Positions 33,514 through 42,722 of a DNA stretch of 64,000 bases are shown one piece after another. The DNA is from Variovorax guangxiensis. GTDB taxonomy: Bacteria > Pseudomonadota > Gammaproteobacteria > Burkholderiales > Burkholderiaceae_C. Location of the stretch: assembly GCF_003952165.1 (NCBI RefSeq), contig NZ_RXFT01000002.1, positions 62,001 to 126,000 on the forward strand. The letters run 5' to 3'. Every line of letters begins with the position of its first letter. Within the stretch, counting starts at the first letter, position 1. Under the pieces are notes generated by a model, which searched no databases, was not told where the DNA came from, and was given only the letters and a program-made list of their open reading frames with translations. The position numbers and the translations under genes are program-made.

Positions 33514-34457
33514 GCACATCCCCGGAAATCCAACGCGTGGCGGTGGTAGGCACCGGCGTGATCGGCGCGAGCTGGGTCGCGTACTTTCTGGCGCACGGCC
33601 TCGACGTGAACGCGACCGATCCCTCACCCGGCGCCGAAGAGCGGCTGCGCGAAGCCGTGGCCAGGCACTGGCCCACGCTGGAGCGCTTCGGCCTCGCGCC
33701 CGGCGCGAGCATCGACCGCCTGCGCTTCCACGACAGCCTGGAAGACGCCGTCTCGGTGGCCGACTTCGTGCAGGAGAACGGCCCCGAGCGCATGGACTTC
33801 AAGATCGACCTGTTCCGCCGCATGGACGCGGCCGCGCCGCCGGAGACCATCCTCGCGTCGAGCTCGTCGGGCCTCGCGATCAGCGGCATGCAGTCGGGCT
33901 GCGCGCATCCGCAGCGCGTGGTGCTGGGGCATCCGTTCAACCCGCCGCACCTGATTCCGCTGGTGGAAGTGATCGGCGGCGAGCAGACCTCGGCCGAGGT
34001 CATCGAACGCACCATGGCCTTCTATGCGGCCATCGGCAAGCGGCCTATCCACGTGAAGCGCGAGGTGAAAGGCCACATCGCGAACCGGCTGCAGGCCGCA
34101 CTGTGGCGCGAAGCCTTCCACCTCGTCGACCAGGGCGTGGCGAGCGTGGCCGACATCGACGCGGCCATCGCGCACGGGCCCGGCCTGCGCTGGGCGGTGA
34201 TGGGGCCGTTCATGAATCTGCATCTCTCGGGTGGTGCGGGCGGCATCGAGCATGTGCTCGCGCACCTGGGCGGGCCCATCGAGGACTGGTGGAAGGACCT
34301 CGGAGTGCCGTCGATGACGGCGGAACTGAAGCGGAAGGTGAAGGATGGCGTCGATGAGGAACTGGGCGATCGCCGCACCAGCGACCTCGAATCCGCCCGC
34401 GACACCCTGCTGTTAAACCTGATTCGCGCCAAATCCGACACCGGCAGGCTCGACTGA
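33510..34457 (+). CDS. 3-hydroxyacyl-CoA dehydrogenase family protein (carnitine-dehydrogenase-like)
   Basis: 315 residues. NAD motif G-T-G-V-I-G at 14-19, catalytic histidine region G-H-P-F-N-P-P, and a C-terminal domain with G-P-G-L-R-W-A-V-M-G-P-F. The last motif resembles L-carnitine dehydrogenase and L-gulonate 3-dehydrogenase, which oxidise free 3-hydroxy acids. That fits the adjacent BKACE enzyme, which cleaves free 3-keto acids. The start overlaps the upstream stop, and the CoA ligase gene starts one base after its own stop. Confidence 0.88.
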   Translation: MSTSPEIQRVAVVGTGVIGASWVAYFLAHGLDVNATDPSPGAEERLREAVARHWPTLERFGLAPGASIDRLRFHDSLEDAVSVADFVQENGPERMDFKIDLFRRMDAAAPPETILASSSSGLAISGMQSGCAHPQRVVLGHPFNPPHLIPLVEVIGGEQTSAEVIERTMAFYAAIGKRPIHVKREVKGHIANRLQAALWREAFHLVDQGVASVADIDAAIAHGPGLRWAVMGPFMNLHLSGGAGGIEHVLAHLGGPIEDWWKDLGVPSMTAELKRKVKDGVDEELGDRRTSDLESARDTLLLNLIRAKSDTGRLD

Positions 34458-34458
34458 A

Positions 34459-36270
34459 ATGACCGACTTCCTCCTCGATGAAAACCTGATCGCCCCGCCC
34501 CGCACGGTGCGCATCGACTTCGACAACGGCTCCTTCGCGCTGCGTTCTCCGATGGCGCTGAAGCCCTATGCACGCTGCATCGGCGAATGGCTGGAGCGCT
34601 GGGCGCGCGAGACGCCCGACGCGCTGGCCTTCGCGGAGCGCGACGAGAGCGGCGAAGGCTGGCGCAAGCTGGACTACCGCGCGCTGCGCCAGGCCGTGGG
34701 CTCGGTGGCGCAGGCATTGCTCGACATGAAGCTGCCGGCGGGCCAGCCGGTGGTGATTCTTTCGGACAACGCCATCGACCACGTGGTGCTGATGCTCGCG
34801 GCCATGCACATCGGCCGCGCCGCCTGTTCGCTCTCCAGCGCCTACTCGCGCATGGCGAAGGACACCTCGCGGCTGCACGGCATGCTGCAGGCACTGAAGC
34901 CCGCGCTGATCTACGCCTCCGACGCGAAGGTGTACGGTGGCTCGCTCGCAGGCAGCGGCGTGGAGGCCGTCGCGGTGTTCAGCCGCAATGCCGACGCGCA
35001 CCCGGGCGCCATCGCCTTCGACAGCCTGCTCGCGGCGAAGGAAACGCCCGCCGTCATGGAAGCCTTCGCGAGCGTGCTGCCCGACACGCACGCCAAGTAC
35101 CTGCTGACCTCCGGCTCCACCGGCAGGCCCAAGGTGGTCATCAACACGCACCGCATGCTGTGCGCCAACCAGCAGATGATCGCGCAGACCTGGCGCTTCC
35201 TCGCACAAGAGAAGCCGGTGCTGGTCGACTGGCTGCCCTGGAGCCACACCTTCGGCGCGAATCACAACCTGCACATGGTGGTGTGCCACGGCGGCGCGCT
35301 CTACATCGACGAGGGCCGGCCCGCCCCGGGGCTGATCGAGAAGACGGTGCGCAACCTGCGCGAGGTGAAGCCCACGCTGCTGTTCAACGTGCCGCGCGGC
35401 TTCGACATGCTGCTGCCCTTCCTGGAGGCCGACGAGGCACTGGCCGCCGACGTGCTCTCGCGCCTGCGCCTGGCCTTCTACGCGGCGGCGGCGCTCGCCC
35501 CCTCCACCTGGAAGCGGCTCGAGGCGGTGGCCGTGCGCGTGCGCCCTGCGCGGCCGCTGTGGCTCACCACCTCGTGGGGCGCGACGGAGACATCGCCCGC
35601 CATTACCTCCGCGCACTGGAAGCTCGACGGCGCCGGCTGCATCGGCGCGCCGCTGCCGGGGCTTGAGCTGAAGTTCGTGCCCAACGGCGAGAAGCTGGAG
35701 ATGCGCGTCAGGGGCGTCTCGGTGTTCCCCGGCTATCGCGATGCCCCGCGCGAAACCGCGCAGGCCTTCGACGAAGAAGGCTACTACCGCATCGGCGACG
35801 CCGGCTTCCTGGCCGACCCGACGCAGCCCGCGCAGGGCGTGATCTTCAACGGCCGCGTGGCGGAGGACTTCAAGCTTTCCACCGGCACCTGGGTCTCTGT
35901 GGGCACACTGCGCGTGAAGCTGGTGTCGATGCTCGCGCCTCACGTGCAGGACATCGTGCTCACCGGCCACGACCGCGACGAGATCGGCATGCTGGTGTTC
36001 GCGAGCCCCCAGGGTGCCGCGCTTGCGCCGCAGGCCATGGGCGAACGCATCGCCGGCGTGCTGCGCGCGCTGCGCGACGAGGGCGCGGGCTCCTCGCAGT
36101 GCCCCGCCTGCGCGCTGGTGCTCGCCGAGCCGCCGAGCCTCGACGCGGGCGAGATCACCGACAAGGGCTACATCAACCAGCGCGCGGTGCTGACGCGCCG
36201 CGCGGCGGAAGTGCAGCGGCTGCATGCGCGCACGCCGGGCGATGCGCAGGTGGTGCGACTGGAGGGCTGA
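34459..36270 (+). CDS. feruloyl-CoA synthase-like acid-CoA ligase
   Basis: 603 residues, ANL superfamily, with the P-loop L-T-S-G-S-T-G-R-P-K and the region W-G-A-T-E-T-S-P-A. The long N-terminus and the F-K-L-S-T-G-T-W-V-S-V-G motif are typical of the feruloyl-CoA synthase branch. The terminal catalytic Lys is in E-I-T-D-K-G-Y-I-N-Q, also a mark of that branch. It would activate an aromatic or branched acid to its CoA ester. The substrate may be a cinnamate-like acid; ferulate itself is unproven, because no vanillin dehydrogenase or feruloyl-CoA hydratase/lyase is clearly adjacent. Confidence 0.88.
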   Translation: MTDFLLDENLIAPPRTVRIDFDNGSFALRSPMALKPYARCIGEWLERWARETPDALAFAERDESGEGWRKLDYRALRQAVGSVAQALLDMKLPAGQPVVILSDNAIDHVVLMLAAMHIGRAACSLSSAYSRMAKDTSRLHGMLQALKPALIYASDAKVYGGSLAGSGVEAVAVFSRNADAHPGAIAFDSLLAAKETPAVMEAFASVLPDTHAKYLLTSGSTGRPKVVINTHRMLCANQQMIAQTWRFLAQEKPVLVDWLPWSHTFGANHNLHMVVCHGGALYIDEGRPAPGLIEKTVRNLREVKPTLLFNVPRGFDMLLPFLEADEALAADVLSRLRLAFYAAAALAPSTWKRLEAVAVRVRPARPLWLTTSWGATETSPAITSAHWKLDGAGCIGAPLPGLELKFVPNGEKLEMRVRGVSVFPGYRDAPRETAQAFDEEGYYRIGDAGFLADPTQPAQGVIFNGRVAEDFKLSTGTWVSVGTLRVKLVSMLAPHVQDIVLTGHDRDEIGMLVFASPQGAALAPQAMGERIAGVLRALRDEGAGSSQCPACALVLAEPPSLDAGEITDKGYINQRAVLTRRAAEVQRLHARTPGDAQVVRLEG

Positions 36271-36303
36271 TTTCCGCTCGCCGGTGCAGATGACCGCCCA
36301 CTG

Positions 36304-37110
36304 CTACGGCTGCGCCAGCCACTTGCGCCACAGCACCAGCGCCTTGTCCTGGTAGCGCCGGGTGGCGGCGAGCAGCGCGGTGCGCGGCGCGGTCGACATG
36401 AGTTCGGCCGGCAGCAGCGGGTCGCGGATGATGTGCGCGATCACGGCACGGCCCAGCAGCAGCGACTCGCGCGTCGCGGTCTCGAGCTTCTGGGTGGCGA
36501 GCCGCTTCTCGCTGCGTTCCACGCCCGTCTGCAGGCGGCGGTAGTCGGCCTCCATGGCGCGCACATTCCACAGCTTGCGCGCGGCCGCCTGAGCCGCATC
36601 GTCGAGGTCGGCGATGCGGAACACCAGCGCGCCGGAGGACAGCCCCAGTGCCGCCAGGTGCTTGCGCTCGGCCGCGAGGCCGCCCGAGAGGTTGTCGGGC
36701 CGGATGTGCAGGCCCGGGTGCAGCGCGGCGAAACCGCGCAGCGACAGCGCGAGCGCGTGATGGCGCCACGCGGTCTTGTCGGCGCGCGGCACGCCGGCGT
36801 CGTGCACCGCCAGCCAGTCGCCGCGCCATGCGACGGTCTGCGCCTGCCGGTTGCGCCAGGCATCGACGGTGCGCGACAGCGCCGCGCCCTTGCGGTCGAG
36901 CATGTAGCTGCCGCGCTCGCCGCGCGCGATCTTGCCCTCGGCCGCGAGCCGCGTCAGGCCCACGCGCAGGGTCGACTCGCCGATGCCCATGAGCGCGCCC
37001 GCACGGCACAGCGCCTGCGCGCTCAGCGTGCCGCCGTCGGCCACCAGAAGGTCGAGGATCAGGTCGGGCGCGCTGGGGACGGCGACCGGCACATTACATA
37101 CTTTGTCCAT
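36304..37110 (-). CDS. PaaX family transcriptional regulator
   Basis: 268 residues. The N-terminal winged helix (D-L-I-L-D-L-L-V ... G-I-G-E-S-T-L-R-V-G-L-T-R-L) and PaaX-like central and C-terminal domains (R-P-D-N-L, D-P-L-L-P) are recognisable. PaaX proteins repress phenylacetate or related CoA-ester pathways and are released by an aryl-CoA ester. It converges on the ligase gene and diverges from a crotonase gene 77 bases away, so it probably represses this cluster in response to a CoA thioester. No good ribosome site is seen before the ATG. Confidence 0.87.
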   Translation of the reverse strand: MDKVCNVPVAVPSAPDLILDLLVADGGTLSAQALCRAGALMGIGESTLRVGLTRLAAEGKIARGERGSYMLDRKGAALSRTVDAWRNRQAQTVAWRGDWLAVHDAGVPRADKTAWRHHALALSLRGFAALHPGLHIRPDNLSGGLAAERKHLAALGLSSGALVFRIADLDDAAQAAARKLWNVRAMEADYRRLQTGVERSEKRLATQKLETATRESLLLGRAVIAHIIRDPLLPAELMSTAPRTALLAATRRYQDKALVLWRKWLAQP

Positions 37111-37187
37111 GTTTGCAGGGGAGAGAAATATTTCCTACGATCATCGTGAGCGATCGAGCATGTAAGTTTGCCCGGAAGGATGCGCGC

Positions 37188-37970
37188 ATGGCCATGCAAT
37201 ACGTGAACTGCGACACAGATGGCGCCGTCTGCACCATCACCCTGAACCGGCCCGACAAGCGCAACGCGGTCGACGGCCTGGTGGCGGCCGAACTGCGCGA
37301 AGCCTTCGGCCATTTCGAGGCCGAAGATGCATTGCGCGTCGCGGTGCTGACCGGCGCGGGCGGCCACTTCTGCGCGGGCGCCGACCTCTCCGCCGTGGGC
37401 GACCCCGCCCGCCGCAACGAGCTCGACCCCGAAGGCGGCGGCAGCGGCCCGATGGGCCCCACGCGCATGGCGCTGTCGAAGCCGCTGATCGCGGCGGTGA
37501 ACGGCTTCGCGGTGGCCGGCGGCCTCGAGCTCGCGCTGCTGGCCGACCTGCGCGTGGCCGACGAGGACGCGGTGTTCGGCGTGTTCTGCCGCCGCTGGGG
37601 CGTGCCGCTGATCGACGGCGGCACGGTGCGGCTGCCGCGCATCGTGGGCATGGGGCGAGCGCTCGACATGATCCTCTCGGGCCGCCCGGTGGGCGCGCCC
37701 GAGGCGCTCGCGATGGGCCTGGTCAACCGCATGACGCCGCCCGGCGGCGCGCTGGCCGCCGCGCAGCAGCTGGCGCGCGAGATCGCCGCCTTTCCGCAGC
37801 GTTGCATGCTGGCCGACCGGCGCTCCGCCTACGAGCAATGGGACATGCCGCTGGCCGAGGCCCTGCGCCGCGAAGGTGCGCTGGGCGTGCCGGTGGTCTT
37901 CGCCGAGGGCCAGGCCGGCGCCGCGCGCTTTGCCGGCGGCGCCGGGCGCCACGGCGAGTTCGGAAGCTGA
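37188..37970 (+). CDS. enoyl-CoA hydratase/isomerase (crotonase) family protein
   Basis: 260 residues. Oxyanion-hole motifs H-F-C-A-G-A-D-L and G-F-A-V-A-G-G-L-E-L-A are intact, and a crotonase Glu follows at G-L-E-L. At the position usually holding the second catalytic Glu the sequence is F-C-R-R-W-G-V-P-L-I-D-G-G, a form common in short crotonases of unknown activity, so hydration of the CoA ester is likely but not certain. ATG at 37188 behind GGAAGGA. It diverges from the PaaX-type gene and may act on the product of the neighbouring ligase. Confidence 0.88.
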   Translation: MAMQYVNCDTDGAVCTITLNRPDKRNAVDGLVAAELREAFGHFEAEDALRVAVLTGAGGHFCAGADLSAVGDPARRNELDPEGGGSGPMGPTRMALSKPLIAAVNGFAVAGGLELALLADLRVADEDAVFGVFCRRWGVPLIDGGTVRLPRIVGMGRALDMILSGRPVGAPEALAMGLVNRMTPPGGALAAAQQLAREIAAFPQRCMLADRRSAYEQWDMPLAEALRREGALGVPVVFAEGQAGAARFAGGAGRHGEFGS

Positions 37971-37979
37971 AAACCTGGC

Positions 37980-39371
37980 CTACCCCTGGCCGATGCGGCG
38001 CAGCGTGGTCCGCAGCGCCTTCGCGAAGCGCGGGTCGGCCATGGCGCCGACATTGAAGCGCGACCAGCGCGACACCTGCGTCGAGTCGACGGCGAAGATG
38101 CGCCCCGGCGCCATCACGATCTTGCGCGGCAGCAGCTCCTTGGCGAAGGCCAGCGAGTCGGCCACGCCGGGCAGCGCGGCCCACACGTAGAGCGACTGGG
38201 GAGTGCGCGCGAACACTTCCGCGCCGACCGACTCGAAGAGCTTCATCGCGTTGCGCGTGGCCTCGCCCAGCCGCGTCTGCAGCCGGTTCAGGTGCCGCTG
38301 GTAGTGGCCTTCGCTGAGGATGACGTCGACGGTGCGCTCGGCGTACTCCGAGCTGCTCACGTGGATCAGCGCCTTCAGGTCGGCGAGATCGCTCGCGAGG
38401 TCGGCGCCGCATGCGATGAAGCCCACGCGCAGCGCGGCCGAGAACGACTTGGAGAAGCTGCCGATGTAGATCGTGCGCTCCAGCTGGTCGAGCGCGGCCA
38501 GCCGGGGCAGCGCCGTGGGCTTGAAGTCGGCCAGCGGATCGTTCTCGACGATCAGCAGGTCGTGCTTCTGCGCGAGCTGGAGCACGCGGAATGCCTTGGC
38601 GGGCGAGATGTCGGAGCCGGTGGGGTTGTGCGCGATCGACTGGGTGAAGAAGAGGCGCGGCCGCTCGGCAACGAGCAGGCGCTCCAGCGCTTCCAGGTCG
38701 GGCCCGTCGGCCAGGCGCGGCACGCCCAGCACCTGCGCGCCCGCGAGCTTGAGCTTGCCGAACAGCGGGTAGTAGCCCGGGTCGTCCACCAGCACCTTGC
38801 CGCCGGGCGGCACGAAATAGCGGATGACGATGTCCATGGCCTCGTTGGCGCCGTGCGTGAGCACGATCTGCCGCGGCTCGGCGCCGATGCCGAAGTCGGC
38901 CAGCTTGCGCACGAGGTGATCGCGCAGCGGCGCGTAGCCGAAGCGGCTGCCGTAGCGAAAGAGCGCGCCGAGCCCCGTGCGTACGACCTTGGGGTGGTAC
39001 TTGTCGAGCCGCACGTCGGCCAGCCACTCGACCGGCGGAAAGCCGTCGCCCACGGCGATCGCGTCGGGCTCGGTCTTGAGCTGCTCGCGCATGAGCCACA
39101 CGATGTCCATCGCGCGGCCGAGGCTGCCGGCGTCTTCCTCCGCGGGCCCGGGGGCCGAGGGCCGCGCGCACACGAAGTAGCCCGAGCCGCGCCTGGGCTC
39201 GACCAGCCCGCGCGACACCAGCAGCTCGAAGGCGGCGACCACGGTGTTCTTCGCATAGCCGTGCAGCTGCGCCAGTTCGCGCAGCGAGGGGAGCTTGTCG
39301 CCGGCCTTGTAGGCGCCGCTCGCGATCTGGCGTTCGATGGCGTTGGCGAGCGAATCGGCGATGGTGGTCAT
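37980..39371 (-). CDS. MocR/PdxR-type regulator (GntR helix-turn-helix fused to aminotransferase domain)
   Basis: 463 residues. A GntR winged helix at the N-terminus (L-A-N-A-I-E-R-Q-I ... L-P-S-L-R-E-L-A-Q-L) is joined to a class I aminotransferase-like domain with the PLP-lysine context G-S-F-S-K-S-F-S-A-A-L-R. Such proteins usually regulate rather than transaminate. ATG at 39371; the frame extends 60 codons upstream into the promoter of the divergent gene and is rejected there. It lies 137 bases from, and divergent to, the HMG-CoA reductase operon, its likely target. Confidence 0.87.
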   Translation of the reverse strand: MTTIADSLANAIERQIASGAYKAGDKLPSLRELAQLHGYAKNTVVAAFELLVSRGLVEPRRGSGYFVCARPSAPGPAEEDAGSLGRAMDIVWLMREQLKTEPDAIAVGDGFPPVEWLADVRLDKYHPKVVRTGLGALFRYGSRFGYAPLRDHLVRKLADFGIGAEPRQIVLTHGANEAMDIVIRYFVPPGGKVLVDDPGYYPLFGKLKLAGAQVLGVPRLADGPDLEALERLLVAERPRLFFTQSIAHNPTGSDISPAKAFRVLQLAQKHDLLIVENDPLADFKPTALPRLAALDQLERTIYIGSFSKSFSAALRVGFIACGADLASDLADLKALIHVSSSEYAERTVDVILSEGHYQRHLNRLQTRLGEATRNAMKLFESVGAEVFARTPQSLYVWAALPGVADSLAFAKELLPRKIVMAPGRIFAVDSTQVSRWSRFNVGAMADPRFAKALRTTLRRIGQG

Positions 39372-39379
39372 GGCCTGCG

Positions 39380-39438
39380 ACTGTGACACAGCGGGCGCGA
39401 ACGGCCACCCACTGTCTCCACTGTCCCGCCAAACTGTG
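39380..39438. promoter_or_regulatory. candidate MocR operator: repeated ACTGT boxes
   Basis: ACTGTG (39380), ACTGTC (39411), ACTGTC (39420) and ACTGTG (39433) lie in direct orientation in the divergent region, with a CTGTGACACAG palindrome at 39381-39391. MocR proteins commonly bind direct repeats in such a position; binding here is inferred. Confidence 0.4.
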
Positions 39439-39508
39439 CCTTCCGGCGGCGGTACAGCCGACCTAAATTGCCTGCTCCCGAACTCGCATTCAAAAGAGAC
39501 ACGCAACG

Positions 39509-40801
39509 ATGGTCGCCGATTCCCGCCTTCCCAACTTCCGCGCACTGACACCCGCGCAGCGCCTCGAACACATCGCGGGCATCGCCTCGCTCACCGCCGA
39601 CGAGACCGCCCTGCTCGCCCGGCCCGGCGCCCTGGGCATGGACCGCGCCAACGGCATGATCGAGAACGTCATCGGCACCTTCGAGCTGCCGCTGGGCGTG
39701 GCCGGCAACTTCGTGGTGAACGGCCGCGAGTACCTGGTGCCGATGGCGGTGGAAGAACCCTCGGTGGTGGCCGCGGCCTCGTTCATGGCCAAGCTGGCGC
39801 GCGAAGGCGGCGGCTTCGAGGCATCGAGCACCGGACCGCTGATGCGCGCGCAGGTGCAGGTGGTGGGCATCGGCGATCCGCAGGGGGCGCGGCTCGCGCT
39901 GCTGCGGGCGCGCGAGCGCATTCTGGAAATAGCGAACAGCCGCGACAAGGTGCTGATCGGCCTGGGCGGCGGCTGCCGCGACATCGAGGTGCATGTGTTC
40001 GAGAGCACGCCGCGCGGCGCGATGGTGGTGATGCACCTGATCGTCGACGTGCGCGACGCGATGGGCGCGAACACGGTCAACACCATGGCCGAGGCGGTGT
40101 CGCCGCTGGTCGAGGAGCTCACCGGCGGCACGGTGCGGCTGCGCATCCTGTCGAACCTCGCGGACCTGCGGCTGGCGCGCGCCCGCGTGCGGCTCGCACC
40201 GGCCGTGCTCGCCACGCGCGAGCGCAGCGGCGAGGAAGTGGTGGAAGGCGTGATCGACGCCTACACCTTCGCGGCCGTCGACCCCTACCGCGCGGCCACG
40301 CACAACAAGGGAATCATGAACGGCATCGACCCGGTGATCGTCGCCACCGGCAACGACTGGCGCGCGGTCGAGGCAGGCGCACACGCGTACGCCTGCCGCC
40401 ATGGCCGCTACACCTCGCTCACGACCTGGGAGAAGGACAACACCGGCGCGCTGGTCGGCACCATCGAGCTGCCGATGCCGGTGGGGCTGGTGGGCGGCGC
40501 CACCAAGACGCATCCGCTGGCGCGGCTGGCGCTGAAGGTCCTCGGCGTGCAGTCGGCACAGGAGCTCGGCGAAGTGGCCGCTGCGGTGGGCCTTGCGCAG
40601 AACCTGGGCGCCCTGCGCGCGCTGGCCACCGAAGGCATCCAGCGCGGCCACATGGCACTGCACGCACGCAACATCGCGCTGGTGGCCGGTGCCGCCGGCG
40701 AGGAGATCGACGCCGTCGCGAAGCAGATGGCGGCCGAGCACGACGTGCGCACCGACCGCGCGGTGGCGCTGCTCGAAGCGCTGCGCAAGAACAAGAAGTA
40801 G
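39509..40801 (+). CDS. mvaA: hydroxymethylglutaryl-CoA reductase, degradative (class II)
   Basis: 430 residues. The four catalytic residues known from the Pseudomonas mevalonii enzyme fall at the same numbers: Glu83 (V-E-E-P-S), Lys267 (H-N-K-G-I-M-N-G), Asp283 (G-N-D-W-R) and His381 (R-G-H-M-A-L-H). E-N-V-I-G and the D-A-M-G-A-N stretch are also present. In the catabolic direction it oxidises mevalonate and CoA to HMG-CoA with NAD. HMG-CoA lyase is not in the window. Two membrane protein genes follow, so the operon probably imports and uses mevalonate. Confidence 0.96.
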   Translation: MVADSRLPNFRALTPAQRLEHIAGIASLTADETALLARPGALGMDRANGMIENVIGTFELPLGVAGNFVVNGREYLVPMAVEEPSVVAAASFMAKLAREGGGFEASSTGPLMRAQVQVVGIGDPQGARLALLRARERILEIANSRDKVLIGLGGGCRDIEVHVFESTPRGAMVVMHLIVDVRDAMGANTVNTMAEAVSPLVEELTGGTVRLRILSNLADLRLARARVRLAPAVLATRERSGEEVVEGVIDAYTFAAVDPYRAATHNKGIMNGIDPVIVATGNDWRAVEAGAHAYACRHGRYTSLTTWEKDNTGALVGTIELPMPVGLVGGATKTHPLARLALKVLGVQSAQELGEVAAAVGLAQNLGALRALATEGIQRGHMALHARNIALVAGAAGEEIDAVAKQMAAEHDVRTDRAVALLEALRKNKK

Positions 40802-40868
40802 GCAGGCAGGCAGACAGGAAGGCGTTGCGGGCCGCGCCCGCATCAACAACAACGACGGAGACGACAGC

Positions 40869-41321
40869 ATGAAGACGGACAGTGCAGGCCGCGCGAGATG
40901 GCGGCTGGTTGAAATATGGGGCGACACCGCCGACCTGGGCCACCTCGCGTGGTCGATCGCCATCGGCCTCGTGGTGAGCCTCGCGGGCTTCCTGGTGGCC
41001 AACCGCGTGCTCGCGAGCACGGTGGGCACGCCCGAGCTGGCACGGGCCTACGCCATGCTCGCGGGCCTGGGCGGCTGCGTGCTGTCGGGCCTGATCTGCG
41101 CCTGGCTCTTCACGCCCAAGCGCGAGGTGATCGAGGGCACGGGCGCCGATCCGCGCTGGCGCGAGGAAGTGCTGGCCGAACTGGCCGGCGAGCACGGCGA
41201 CCTGGGCTCGGTGGCCGACCTGCCCCCTGCGGTGGTGCGCGAGATGAAGGAGCTCGAGATCCACGACCTGTTCGCCTCGTACCGGCCACGCGCCGCGCGG
41301 CAGGAAGGCGGCGCGCCATGA
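40869..41321 (+). CDS. small membrane protein, TctB-like partner of the TctA-type permease
   Basis: 150 residues with two hydrophobic segments (about 27-49 and 58-82) and a charged C-terminal half (E-R-E-E-V ... H-D-L-F-A-S-Y-R-P). It is shorter than classical four-helix TctB proteins. It overlaps the TctA-type gene by four bases, so the products are made together and likely form one complex. No periplasmic TctC receptor is encoded nearby. Confidence 0.78.
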   Translation: MKTDSAGRARWRLVEIWGDTADLGHLAWSIAIGLVVSLAGFLVANRVLASTVGTPELARAYAMLAGLGGCVLSGLICAWLFTPKREVIEGTGADPRWREEVLAELAGEHGDLGSVADLPPAVVREMKELEIHDLFASYRPRAARQEGGAP

Positions 41322-42706
41322 TCGCCGCATCGCTGCTCGACCAGATCCTCGTCGCCACCGGCATGGGCCTTGTCGGCGCCGTGGTGTTCGCCGCCATCGG
41401 TCTCGTCTCGGGCACCGACGAGACCACCACGCTCGCGCCGCTGACGCTGCTGGTGGTGCTGCTGGGCGTACCGCCCGAGGGCGTCTTCACCTTCTTCCTG
41501 GCCGCGGCCGTGGCCAAGCACATGACGCACGCGGTGCCCACGGCGCTGCTGGGCATTCCGGGCGACACCATGGCCACGCCGCTGCTGCAGGACGCCAACG
41601 TGCTGCGCAACCTCGGCGTGCCGCACATCGCGCTGCGCAAGATGGTGTCGGGCGCGATCATCGCGGCCTTCATCTCGGTGCCGCTGGCCGTGCTGTTCGC
41701 GGTGCTGCTGGCGCCCTACGGCGCGGCCATCACCAAGGCGGCGCCGTGGATCTTCGTGGTGGCAGCCGTGGCCATCGCGTATTTCTCGAGCGGGCGCTGG
41801 GCCTCGGTGGCGACGCTGGTGCCCTTCGTGGTGGTGATCGTGGCGCTGCAGGCGCTCACGGGCAAGTACGGCGTGAAGCTCAGCATCAGCTACTTCCTGG
41901 GCATCGCCATCGGGCCGCTGGTGGCCGACCTGTTCTCGGTGATCTCGCCGGCCGCGCGTGCGCGCATGAAGCGCGAGAAGGTGCGCACCTTCTCGCTGGC
42001 GCCCGACGTGAAGGGCTGGTCGGGCTACTTCCCGAACCCGTTCAAGGTGCTAGACCGCGGGCAGGTGAAGTGGACCTTCGCGACGGCGGCCGTCTCCAGC
42101 GCCACCTTCGTGTTCAGCCCCGTCGCGATGACGGTGGTGCTCGGCGAGCTGGTGGGCTCGCGCGTGAAGCACGCCTACCATCGGCTCACGACCACGCTGG
42201 CCGCGCGCAACGGCGTGACCGAGGCCACCTACATCGCCGAGGCGCTGATTCCGCTGATCGCCATCGGCCTGCCGCTGAGCCCGGTGGCCGCGGGGCCGGC
42301 CGCGCCGCTCTTCAACGCGCCGCCCGTCTTCACCATCGACGCGGCCAGCGGCCAGACCCACAACCTGCACAACCTGCTGAGCCACTGGGAGTTCCTGGGC
42401 TACGGGATGCTGGCGGTGGTGCTGGCGGCGCTGGTGGCCTATCCGTTCACGATGAACTTCGCACGCCGCGCGGCGCTCTTCGTCTCGCGCAAGGTCAGCC
42501 ACGAGGCGATCATCGCGACCTTCGTGGGGCTGATCGTGGTGATCAGCGTGTGGGAAGGCCAGTTGCTCGGGCTGCTGGTGATCCTGACGATGGGGCTGCT
42601 GGGCGGGCTGCTGTCGCGCGCCATCGGCTTCAACACCGGCGTGCAGTTCATGGGTTACTACACGGCGGTGCTGACGGTGCCTGCGGTGGTGAAGGCCTTC
42701 GGCTGA
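41318..42706 (+). CDS. TctA family permease, putative mevalonate transporter
   Basis: 462 residues with about eleven hydrophobic segments. Family features include G-I-P-G-D near residue 80, the Y-F-L-G-I-A-I-G-P region, and N-L-H-N-L-L near residue 345. TctA proteins carry tri- and dicarboxylates with a TctC receptor, but no receptor is present here. Its place in an operon with HMG-CoA reductase suggests uptake of mevalonate. Substrate and independence of a receptor are inferred. Confidence 0.87.
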   Translation: MIAASLLDQILVATGMGLVGAVVFAAIGLVSGTDETTTLAPLTLLVVLLGVPPEGVFTFFLAAAVAKHMTHAVPTALLGIPGDTMATPLLQDANVLRNLGVPHIALRKMVSGAIIAAFISVPLAVLFAVLLAPYGAAITKAAPWIFVVAAVAIAYFSSGRWASVATLVPFVVVIVALQALTGKYGVKLSISYFLGIAIGPLVADLFSVISPAARARMKREKVRTFSLAPDVKGWSGYFPNPFKVLDRGQVKWTFATAAVSSATFVFSPVAMTVVLGELVGSRVKHAYHRLTTTLAARNGVTEATYIAEALIPLIAIGLPLSPVAAGPAAPLFNAPPVFTIDAASGQTHNLHNLLSHWEFLGYGMLAVVLAALVAYPFTMNFARRAALFVSRKVSHEAIIATFVGLIVVISVWEGQLLGLLVILTMGLLGGLLSRAIGFNTGVQFMGYYTAVLTVPAVVKAFG

Positions 42707-42722
42707 TCGGAGAAAGAGGCTG

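Noticed and set aside
36304-39371. Ferulate-to-vanillin pathway as function of the ligase cluster
   Set aside because: The crotonase lacks clear feruloyl-CoA hydratase-lyase features, and no vanillin or vanillate genes are present.
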